DNA of 64,000 nt from DATFDN01 sp963767645 (GTDB lineage Bacteria; Pseudomonadota; Alphaproteobacteria; Acetobacterales; Acetobacteraceae), in assembly GCA_963767645.1 (NCBI GenBank), contig CAVYEW010000008.1:124001-188000 (forward strand), given 5' to 3'. Below, one piece after another: positions 50,579 through 57,345 of the stretch. Every line of letters starts with the position of its first letter. The first letter of the stretch is position 1. The translations under genes were made by a program, and so were the position numbers. The notes beneath the pieces were generated by a model. That model saw only the letters and a list, made by a program, of their open reading frames with translations. It ran no database searches and was not told the DNA's origin.

Positions 50579-51960
50579 GGACCCAGGGCATCCGAAGCAC
50601 CCCCGATTGCGCCAGGGGCCGCAAGGCTCGGGAGCGCGTTGTTTAGACTTTGATCCAGGGGTGCCCTGCGTCGGCGGCGCGACAGAGGGAGGCAGCCATG
50701 GACGTTCTCTACCCGCGTTGCGCGGGGCTTGACGTGCATAAGGACACGGTGGTCGTCGGGGTCCGTCTGGCAAGTGCTGATGCGATCAAGACCGACGTTC
50801 GCACGTTCGATACGACGACGCCGGGGCTGCTGGCGCTGTCCGCCTGGCTCGCCGAGTGGGGCTGCACTCATATCGCGATGGAAGCGACTGGGGTTTACTG
50901 GAAGCCGGTCTGGCACATCCTCTCGGACGGCGAATTCACGCTGATCCTGGCCAACGCCGCGCATGTAAGGAACGTGCCTGGCCGCAAGACCGACGTGGCC
51001 GACGCGCTCTGGCTGGCCGACCTGCTGGCGCATGGCTTGATCCGCCCCAGCTTCGTGCCCGAGGCATCCACCCAGGAGATGCGGGCGCTGCTGCGCACCC
51101 GCAAGCAGTTGGTGCGCGAGCAGGCCAGCCATGTCCAGCGCCTGCAAAAGACGCTGGAGGACGCCAACCTCAAGCTCGGCTCGGTGCTGAGCCAGATCAT
51201 GGGCGTCTCTGGCCGTGCCATCCTGGCCGCGCTGATCGCGGGCGAGCGCGACCCGGACCGGCTGCTCGCCTTGGTCCAGCGCGGCGTCAAGGCGCCCCCC
51301 GAGAAGCTGCGGGCCGCGCTGCAGGGCCGGATCACCGAGCGCCATCGTTTCCTGCTGCGCCTGCACCTGCGCCAGATCGATGCGCTGGATGGCGCCATCG
51401 CCGAGATCGACGCGGAGGTGGATCGCGAACTCGACCCTTTCCGGGAAGCGGTGCGGCTGTTGCGGACCATCCCCGGCGTCAGTGACCTGACCGCGCAGGT
51501 GATCGTCTCGGAGATCGGCACCGACATGAGCCGGTTCCCGACTGCGGGACATCTGATCTCCTGGGCCGGGCTGTGCCCGCGCAACGACGAGAGCGCCGGC
51601 AAGCGCCGCTCCACCCGCCTGCGTAAGGGCGCGCCCTGGCTCAAGACCACCCTGATCCAGTGCGCCTGGGCCGCCAGCCACAAGAAAGCCAGCTACCTGC
51701 AAGCCCAGTTCCAGCGATTGTGCCACCGGCGCGGACCCAAGAAGGCGATCTGCGCCGTCGCCGCCTCCATCCTCACCGCCGCCTACCACATGCTCCGCGA
51801 GGGCACGCTTTACCAAGATCTCGGCACCGATCACTTCCGCCGCACCTCGCCAGAAGCGCAGGCCAACCGCCTCGTCCGCCAAATCGCGAAGCTCGGATTC
51901 ACCTGCACCCTTGCCCCCCTCACAAGGCGTGAGGTTTCTGTTTAGAATACGTTGTTTGCG
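50579..51960 (+). mobile_element. IS110-family insertion sequence, ends not resolved
   Basis: The transposase gene plus an untranslated leader of ~120 bp or more. IS110 elements usually lack terminal inverted repeats, so the limits given are nominal. The leader has a long-range inverted repeat, GCACCCC (50597-50603) and GGGGTGC (50658-50664). In IS110-group elements the non-coding end next to the transposase encodes a guide (bridge) RNA; this leader is the place to look. It sits between the toxin-antitoxin pair and tRNA-Val. Confidence 0.5.
50698..51945 (+). CDS. IS110-family transposase
   Basis: A 415-residue DEDD transposase/recombinase. The RuvC-like part has D12 (GLDVHKDTVVVG), E62 (IAMEATGVYW), D99 and D102 (GRKTDVADALWLADLL). 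The C-terminal Transposase_20 domain has IPGVSDLTAQVIVSEIGTDMSRF, AGLCPRNDESAGKRRSTR with the conserved serine, and the helical tail AYHMLREGTLYQDLG. It is full length and has no frameshift, so it may be active. The ATG at 50698 follows gagggagg. Confidence 0.95.
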   Translation: MDVLYPRCAGLDVHKDTVVVGVRLASADAIKTDVRTFDTTTPGLLALSAWLAEWGCTHIAMEATGVYWKPVWHILSDGEFTLILANAAHVRNVPGRKTDVADALWLADLLAHGLIRPSFVPEASTQEMRALLRTRKQLVREQASHVQRLQKTLEDANLKLGSVLSQIMGVSGRAILAALIAGERDPDRLLALVQRGVKAPPEKLRAALQGRITERHRFLLRLHLRQIDALDGAIAEIDAEVDRELDPFREAVRLLRTIPGVSDLTAQVIVSEIGTDMSRFPTAGHLISWAGLCPRNDESAGKRRSTRLRKGAPWLKTTLIQCAWAASHKKASYLQAQFQRLCHRRGPKKAICAVAASILTAAYHMLREGTLYQDLGTDHFRRTSPEAQANRLVRQIAKLGFTCTLAPLTRREVSV

Positions 51961-52042
51961 CGAACATGCAAAGTGTGAGGACTTGAGCGCCTGCTTGCGT
52001 CGGGTTCCGGCGGAAGCTAGGAACTGGGAAACACATCAAACC

Positions 52043-52117
52043 GGGTGCGTAGCTCAGCGGGAGAGCACCGCCTTCACACGGCGGGGGTCACAGGTTCAAT
52101 CCCTGTCGCACCCACCA
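52043..52117 (+). tRNA. tRNA-Val (CAC), CCA encoded
   Basis: A 75-base cloverleaf. The acceptor stem is GGGTGCG/CGCACCC with discriminator A and encoded CCA. D arm GCTC...GAGC, anticodon stem CCGCC/GGCGG with loop TTCACAC (anticodon CAC at 52075-52077, valine GUG codons), and T arm ACAGG/CCTGT with TTCAATC. It is intact, and its last 33 bases begin the direct repeat that bounds the downstream insert. Confidence 0.95.
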
Positions 52118-52140
52118 TCGGCCCCGTGTCGCTTCGCCTC
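52085..52140 (+). repeat. Left attachment-site repeat (attL-like)
   Basis: 36 bases from the tRNA-Val T arm past the CCA (52085-52120), identical to 56708-56743. After two mismatches, 18 more bases match (cccgtgtcgcttcgcctc); then similarity stops. In total 54 of 56 positions agree. The copy includes 23 bases beyond the tRNA. Confidence 0.85.
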
Positions 52141-52225
52141 ACATTTTATCGAGGTGGCCGAGGACCGATCCAAAAAATCCATTCTGAGTAGCAGGAGCGA
52201 CTTGCAGCTGCTTAGCGAGGTCTTC

Positions 52226-52546
52226 TTGAAGCGCGTCATCGAGTTCCAACAGGGCGACAAGACGCTTTTTGTCGAGGTCGAGGAGGAGACGGCGCGCGGG
52301 GACCAGCTCTCCGGGCGCGGCGGCACGGTCGAGAAAGCCAAGCAGTCGTTCGAGGAGGCGGTCTCCGGCATTGGTCCGATCGCGGATACGATCCTGCGTC
52401 AGGTCGCGGCGCTCGGACCCGAGACCGTGAGCGTTGAGTTCGGCATCAAGTTCAGTGCCCAGGCCGGCGTGATCCTGGCTTCCTCCGCTGTGGAGGGGAA
52501 CTGCAAAGTGACGCTCGGCTGGAAGTCCAAGCCCCCGACTGGCTGA
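52226..52546 (+). CDS. Trypco1-like (CU044_2847 family) small protein
   Basis: A ~106-residue protein matching the trypsin-co-occurring domain 1 pattern: KRVIEFQQGDKTLFVEVEE (start), KAKQSFEEAVSGIGPIADTILRQV (helix), then VSVEFGIKFSAQAGVILASSAVEGNCKVTLGW (beta-rich end). The family is found next to trypsin-like proteases fused to STAND NTPases or other effectors and is a likely sensor, substrate or inhibitor of the protease. The TTG at 52226 with agcgagg ahead gives the usual family length; TTG 52202 or GTG 52154 are alternatives. It ends 8 bp before the protease-STAND gene, so the two form one operon. Confidence 0.75.
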   Translation: MKRVIEFQQGDKTLFVEVEEETARGDQLSGRGGTVEKAKQSFEEAVSGIGPIADTILRQVAALGPETVSVEFGIKFSAQAGVILASSAVEGNCKVTLGWKSKPPTG

Positions 52547-52554
52547 GCCGCGTC

Positions 52555-55500
52555 GTGGCGGAGCCCTATCAGCGGCCCGTCGCCCGACTGCGCACGGATG
52601 ACGGCCGGGTGGCGGGCGCCGGCTTCCTGGCGCCCCGTGGCGTGATCGTCACCTGCGCGCATGTCGTTAACGACGCGTTGAACCGCGACCTGCTGCAGGT
52701 AGACCGACCAGCGGACAGCATTCCGCTCGATCTACCTTGGGCGGGTAGTGGTCGGTTTCGTGGAAAGGTGATCGACTGGCGCCCGCCCATCGACCCCGGC
52801 AGCCGCAAAGGCGACGCCTGTGTCGATATCGCCGTTCTTGAGGTTGATGGCCCACTGCCCTCGGAGAATGCCGTCCTCGCCCAGCCCCCGACCGCGGTAC
52901 CCGAGGACACGACCTTCAAAGTCATGGGTTTCCCCGCCGGAGCCGATGCGGGTGCTCCAGCGCGCGGCTCGGTCCGCGGTAGCGACGCTGGCGGCTGGCA
53001 CCATGTCGAGGCTGACCAGTCCTATGGCCGGACGATTGCGCCCGGCTTCTCGGGTGCTCCGGCCATCGCGGATGGCCCAGGCCGGCGGCTGCTCGGCATG
53101 CTCAATGCCACCAGCCCGCAGGAGCGCAGGGGCGTCCTGATCCCGGTCACAGCACTCATGCGTGCCTGGCCGCCGCTGGCCGAGCCCTACCGTGGCCTGG
53201 AAGCCTTCCGCGAAGAGGACGCGCCCTACTTCTTCGGCCGGGAGCGTTTCGCAGCGCTCCTATGGCGCAGCTTCGAGCGCCACCCGTTGATACTGCTTGT
53301 CGGCCCGTCAGGCTCGGGGAAATCATCTCTCATTAACGCTGGCTTCCTCCCTCGCCTGCGAGCCGAGCGCCGCTGGCGTCTCGTCCGCTTTCGCCCCGGC
53401 GACCGGCCTATCGCTCATCTGGCGCGGGAGCTCGTAGGCGCTCTGAAGCCTGGAATTGATGCGCTCGCACTGGCTGACGAGACCGCGACGCGGCCGAAGA
53501 CGCTGCTCAGTGGGCCCGAGCAGCTGCTGGCATACGGTGAAGCCTGCCATCAAGCCACCGGCTGCGGTCTGTGCATTGTTGTCGACCAATTGGAGGAAAC
53601 ATTCTCGCTCGCCCGGCCGACCCATCCCGACCAGCACCCGGCACTCCTGGCAGCACTAGCCAGTCTGGCGGGTCAGCGTGATTTTGCGCCAGTTAAGGTG
53701 GTTCTCGGCCTGCGTTCCGATTTTCAAAGCCTGCTGCAGTCGGACGAGGCTGCCGCGGCCCTCGTCGATGCGTTGAACGGGGAGCCGACAGTGATGCTGC
53801 GGCCTATGGTCCCCGCCGAGCGGGAGCGCGCCGTCCTAGGTCCCCTCGATGCCGCACATCTTGACGTGACATTGGAGGATGGGTTGCTCGGCCAGATTAT
53901 GGATGAGGTTTCGAACAACCCCGACGCCCTCCCGCTGCTTGAGTTCGCCCTGACGGACCTCTGGCAACGAATTGACATCGACGGCGCCGGACGACGACTG
54001 ACGCGCGCCGCCTACGACAAGATTGGGGGCGTAACGGGCGCTCTCGCTCGCCACGCGGACCATATCTTGGATGAGCTGAAGATTGATGAGCGCCAAGTCC
54101 GGCGCCTGTTCATGGAGCTTGTGCGAATCACGGACACGCTCGATCAGGACGCTCGGCGTCCGCGCTCGAAAACCGAGCTGGACGCGCTTGATCCAACACT
54201 CTGGCCGCTTGCCCAGCGCCTCGCGGAGAAACGCTTGGTCGTCACGACGGCCGAGGTCACAACGGCTGAGCCTGCGGTCGATGTCGTACACGAGGCACTA
54301 TTTCGCCGCTGGGACCGCCTCCGCACGTGGATCGGCGAGGAGCGGGATTTTCTGCGCTGGCGGCAACGGCTCGATGAGCGACGGCGGGAGTGGGAGGAGG
54401 CGCGGCAGGATCCTCGGGAGCTGCTGAACAGCCGGGCACTTGCGCAGGCTGCACGTTGGCTGAAGCAGCGCGCCGACGCGCTTAGCGAGCAACAGCTGCG
54501 GTTCATTCAGGCTAGCCGGGACGCCGTGGACGTGCGGGCAACGCGAGAACACGCCGACCGCATCTGGAACCGCCTTGAGTTCAATTGGAACCGCGGCAAA
54601 ATAGGCGAAGACGAACGAGAAGCCTTGCTGGAGCTGCAGCACGCCCCCCCGGCGGTCCGGCACGAGTTCCTGTTCGCCGCCGTGACAAACGAGCCTCAGG
54701 CCCGCCGATTGTGCCGTGCAAGCGGCGTTGCATTCCGCGCAGCCTTCGCCCTCCAGATGGAACCGGCCGCGGCCTTCGCAACCAAGCTGTCGTCGTGGCT
54801 TGCTCGCCGCGAGGCACTCGGACCCGCGGAAGTTCAGGCTGTGCTGCTCATGGCGAACGAGACTTCCCGTTTTGCACCCGAGCTCGCCTCCCAGGCACTC
54901 GCTTTCGCGACCCCGGCGAGTGCAAAGATCACAGATAGCGCTCAGCTGCAGGCCTACGCCCACGCGACCCAAATGCTGGCCGGCCTTGCCGATGCCGCCA
55001 CCGCGCGCGCCGCTGCTAACGCCCTTGCCGAGCGGGCAACCGCCATCGCAAAAACCACAGACGAGCACCAGCTGCAGGCCAGCGCCCAGGTGATCCAAAC
55101 TCTGGCCAGCCTTGCCGATACCGCAGTCGCACGCACCACCGCCACGACCCTTATCGATCAGGCGACCACCGCCATCGCAAAAACAACGATCGAGTACCAA
55201 CCACGGGCCTACGTCCAGATGATCCAGACCCTGGCTGGCCTTGCCGATACCACCATCGCACGCACCGCCGCCACAACTCTTATCGAGCAGGCGGCCTGCG
55301 CTATCGTAAATACCGCGGAGGGGTTCCAGTTGCATGCCTATGCCGGGATGATTCGGGCCCTGGCCGGCCTTGCCAATAGCACCACCGCGCAACAGGTGAT
55401 CGAGCAGGCAGCTTCCGCCATGGCCAAGACCACTGACACTTTCAGGTCGGTAATCTATGTGCAAATCATCCGCTCCCTGGCCGGCCTTGCTGATGCCGCA

Positions 55501-56241
55501 ACCGCGCAACACGTAATCGAGCAGGCCGCCGCCCTCGCAAAGGGCACAAACGTATTCCACTTGTGGTTCTACGCCGAGCCGATACAGGCTCTGGCCGGTC
55601 TTGCCGATGCCGCCACCACGTGCACCGCCGCTACGGCCCTTGTCGAGCATGCCGCCACGCTTGCAACGACCATAGATAGGGTAGAAGGGGCGCCGCCACC
55701 GGAGTACGCTCGAACGATCCAGGCTCTGGCGGGCCTTGCCGATACCGCCACCATACGCACCGCCGCTACGGCCCTTGTCGAGCAGGCAACCGCCGCCACA
55801 ACAAAGACAACAGGCAGGGCCCAGTTGCAGTCCTACGCCCAGACAATCCAGGCCTTGGCCGGTCTTGCTGATGCCGCCGTCGCGCGCGCTGCCGCTACAG
55901 CCCTTATCGAGCGGACAACCCCCACTATCGCAAGCATCAAAGACGGGAACCAGCTGCAGGCCTATGCCCAGACGATCCAGGCTCTAGCCGGCCTTGCCGA
56001 TACGTCCACGGTGCGCACCGCCGCCAGGGCCATTTTTGAACAGGCGATCACCGCCATCATCGCAGGGGCCACAGGCAGGACTCAGCTGCAGGCCTACCTT
56101 CAGCCCATCCAGGCCCTGGCTGGCTTTATCGACGCCCCCGCCGCGCAACAGGTGATCGAGCAGGTGACTGCCGCCATCACGAAAACGACAGATTGGGACC
56201 AGTTGCGGGCCTACGCGCAGACGGATCCAAGCTTTGGCTGA
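52555..56241 (+). CDS. Trypsin-like protease-nSTAND NTPase-repeat fusion protein, 3' end cut by frameshift
   Basis: A 1228-residue fusion from GTG 52555. Residues 1-~205 are a trypsin-like serine protease with a full triad: H36 (TCAHVV), D91 (CVDIAVLEV) and S166 (APGFSGAP). Residues ~210-560 are a STAND NTPase of the nSTAND1 type: lead-in PYRGLEAFREEDAPYFFGRE, Walker A GPSGSGKS (250-257), Walker B VVDQLEE (342-348), then VLGLRSDF, the NNPDALPLLEFAL helix region and DVVHEALFRRW winged-helix part. ~560-780 is helical. From ~790, about eleven 38-46-residue repeats follow (QLQAYAQTIQALAGLAD...TAATALVEQA). An extra G at ~56223 ends the frame inside the last repeat; the true C-terminus continues in the next entry. 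In this class the repeats sense a trigger, the NTPase oligomerises and the N-terminal effector acts; here that is inferred. Confidence 0.88.
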   Translation: MAEPYQRPVARLRTDDGRVAGAGFLAPRGVIVTCAHVVNDALNRDLLQVDRPADSIPLDLPWAGSGRFRGKVIDWRPPIDPGSRKGDACVDIAVLEVDGPLPSENAVLAQPPTAVPEDTTFKVMGFPAGADAGAPARGSVRGSDAGGWHHVEADQSYGRTIAPGFSGAPAIADGPGRRLLGMLNATSPQERRGVLIPVTALMRAWPPLAEPYRGLEAFREEDAPYFFGRERFAALLWRSFERHPLILLVGPSGSGKSSLINAGFLPRLRAERRWRLVRFRPGDRPIAHLARELVGALKPGIDALALADETATRPKTLLSGPEQLLAYGEACHQATGCGLCIVVDQLEETFSLARPTHPDQHPALLAALASLAGQRDFAPVKVVLGLRSDFQSLLQSDEAAAALVDALNGEPTVMLRPMVPAERERAVLGPLDAAHLDVTLEDGLLGQIMDEVSNNPDALPLLEFALTDLWQRIDIDGAGRRLTRAAYDKIGGVTGALARHADHILDELKIDERQVRRLFMELVRITDTLDQDARRPRSKTELDALDPTLWPLAQRLAEKRLVVTTAEVTTAEPAVDVVHEALFRRWDRLRTWIGEERDFLRWRQRLDERRREWEEARQDPRELLNSRALAQAARWLKQRADALSEQQLRFIQASRDAVDVRATREHADRIWNRLEFNWNRGKIGEDEREALLELQHAPPAVRHEFLFAAVTNEPQARRLCRASGVAFRAAFALQMEPAAAFATKLSSWLARREALGPAEVQAVLLMANETSRFAPELASQALAFATPASAKITDSAQLQAYAHATQMLAGLADAATARAAANALAERATAIAKTTDEHQLQASAQVIQTLASLADTAVARTTATTLIDQATTAIAKTTIEYQPRAYVQMIQTLAGLADTTIARTAATTLIEQAACAIVNTAEGFQLHAYAGMIRALAGLANSTTAQQVIEQAASAMAKTTDTFRSVIYVQIIRSLAGLADAATAQHVIEQAAALAKGTNVFHLWFYAEPIQALAGLADAATTCTAATALVEHAATLATTIDRVEGAPPPEYARTIQALAGLADTATIRTAATALVEQATAATTKTTGRAQLQSYAQTIQALAGLADAAVARAAATALIERTTPTIASIKDGNQLQAYAQTIQALAGLADTSTVRTAARAIFEQAITAIIAGATGRTQLQAYLQPIQALAGFIDAPAAQQVIEQVTAAITKTTDWDQLRAYAQTDPSFG

Positions 56242-56330
56242 TCTTGGCGATGCTGCTGGCTTGCGCACCGCCGCCAAAGTCATTGTCGAGCGTGCGGTAA
56301 TCTTGCTTGATCGCAACCGTCACACATTTA
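54934..56330 (+). repeat. Array of ~11 coding tandem repeats, ~115-140 bp each
   Basis: DNA-level tandem repeats inside the STAND gene. The core per unit is ctgcaggcctacgcccagac followed by gatccaggctctggccggcc and a variable rest. Protein units run from 38 to 46 residues, with consensus QLQAYAQTIQALAGLADTATARTAATALVEQATAAIAKTT; units 4, 5 and 10 are shortened (TTAQQVIEQAA). They look like a helical solenoid (TPR/HEAT-like). Close similarity between units suggests recent expansion. Confidence 0.85.
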
Positions 56331-56635
56331 TACTCGACGTGTTGGCTGATACCATGATCGCCATTCGTCGCGAGCTGCCCGGCGCGGCCTGGATGTTTGC
56401 GGCGATGGAGATGCTGAAGCATCCTTTATGCGGCAGCAGCGAAGATCTCGAGAATGCCATCGCGGAGTATTGTGGAATGCCGGAGCTGGCATCACGCGAT
56501 TTGTGGGACCTCATTGCTTGGCTCGAGACGCATGCGCCCTGGCTTCCCCTGCGAACGCCGTACCGGCCTGTCAAGCAAATTTTGAAAGACTTTGCCTATC
56601 TATTGGAGCACGAGCCCCCTCTTTCGGCGGTCTGA
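56234..56635 (+). CDS. Detached C-terminal end of the protease-STAND protein
   Basis: A 133-codon frame that continues the preceding protein. Deleting one G at 56223-56224 (cagacggatccaagc) joins AYAQT to IQALADLGDAAGLRTAAKV, completing the last repeat. The end is a distinct globular cap: VLADTMIAIRRELPGAAWMF, EDLENAIAEYCGMPEL, DLIAWLETHAPWLPLR, stop at 56635. The intact gene would be 52555-56635 (~1359 residues). As written it has no good ribosome site and would probably not be made. Confidence 0.8.
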   Translation: MADLGDAAGLRTAAKVIVERAVILLDRNRHTFILDVLADTMIAIRRELPGAAWMFAAMEMLKHPLCGSSEDLENAIAEYCGMPELASRDLWDLIAWLETHAPWLPLRTPYRPVKQILKDFAYLLEHEPPLSAV

Positions 56636-56707
56636 ATGGCCAGATCAAGTGGAAGCCTATTACGCCAAGAGGCAGCGGTACCAGCCACGAATCCATCCAA
56701 GGCACCA

Positions 56708-56763
56708 GGGTCACAGGTTCAATCCCTGTCGCACCCACCATCGATCCCGTGTCGCTTCGCCTC
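56708..56763 (+). repeat. Right attachment-site repeat (attR-like)
   Basis: Second copy of the tRNA-Val 3' end: the T arm, acceptor 3' strand, CCA and 23 flanking bases, without the rest of the tRNA. It marks the far end of the insert, 72 bp after the STAND C-terminal stop. The DNA between shows no gene. Confidence 0.85.
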
Positions 56764-56817
56764 GTCCTCCCATTGAGCTGCCGGAGGCCGATCCGCGATG
56801 CAGGTCGCGGACGGGTG

Positions 56818-57345
56818 TCACTGGGTCATCGGCATTCCGCGCTCGTGCGCGAGCAGCCAGCGCTTGCGTTCGAGGCCGCCGCCATAGCCGGTGAGTGCGC
56901 CTGTGCTGCCGATGACGCGGTGGCAGGGCACGGCCAGGCTGACGGGGTTGAGGGAGTTGGCCAGCCCGACGGCGCGCGCCGCGCCGGGCTTGCCGATTCG
57001 GGCGGCGACCTGGCCGTAGCTGCGCGTCTGTCCGGCCGGTATCTCACGCAAAGCTGCCCAGACGCGGCGCTGGAACGGCGAGCCGCCGCCGTCGGCCGGC
57101 AGCTGGTCCAGCGCGTCGAGCCGGCCGGCGAAGTAGGCGCGCACCGCGGAGGCGAAGCCTTGCGGATCGTCGGCCTCCTTCAGTGCTACGCCCTGGCCAA
57201 AGCGGGCGTGCAGCAACCCGTGCAGCCGCTCCTCCGGCATTCCGAAGTCGAGCGCCACGAGACTGCTCCCGTCCGAGGCGAGCAACACCGGGCCGATCGG
57301 CGCCGGCGCCTCGACACGGGCGAGCAGGAGAAGGGGCGGGTTCAC
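56818..57345 (-). CDS. ogt: Methylated-DNA-[protein]-cysteine S-methyltransferase
   Basis: A 175-residue suicide repair protein that removes alkyl groups from O6-alkylguanine. The active-site PCHRVIGSTGALTGYGGG, the helix-turn-helix part SPFQRRVWAALREIPAGQTRSYGQVAARIG and the N-terminal RNase-H-like part (LVALDFGMPEERLHGLL) are all present. The GTG at 57345 overlaps the stop of the Ada-AlkA gene (GTGA), so the two are translationally coupled. It fits the length of Ogt rather than the C-terminal half of Ada. Confidence 0.93.
   Translation of the reverse strand: MNPPLLLLARVEAPAPIGPVLLASDGSSLVALDFGMPEERLHGLLHARFGQGVALKEADDPQGFASAVRAYFAGRLDALDQLPADGGGSPFQRRVWAALREIPAGQTRSYGQVAARIGKPGAARAVGLANSLNPVSLAVPCHRVIGSTGALTGYGGGLERKRWLLAHERGMPMTQ

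Larger units (their letters stand above)
52085..56763 (+). mobile_element. 4.6-kb tRNA-Val-integrated element carrying a protease-STAND system
   Basis: The region between two copies of a 56-bp direct repeat that starts in the T arm of tRNA-Val. This is the pattern left by a site-specific recombinase using a tRNA 3' end. The unit carries only the Trypco1-like gene and the protease-STAND gene (with its detached end); no integrase, excisionase or replication gene is seen. It may have lost its integrase or be moved in trans. Beyond the right repeat the chromosome resumes with DNA-repair genes. Confidence 0.75.

Noticed and set aside
50431..50624. Antitoxin N-terminal extension with a duplicated 13-residue unit
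   Set aside because: It reflects the 39-bp DNA duplication staying in frame. The antitoxin proper starts at 50405 with a ribosome site, and an operator palindrome lies between.
54934..56330. Possible CRISPR array
   Set aside because: The repeats are coding, in frame, 38-46 codons long and diverged; there are no unique spacers of constant size and no cas genes.
56636..56707. Integrase or second tRNA near the right end of the insert
   Set aside because: Only a 3' tRNA fragment follows; no cloverleaf and no recombinase sequence fits in the space.
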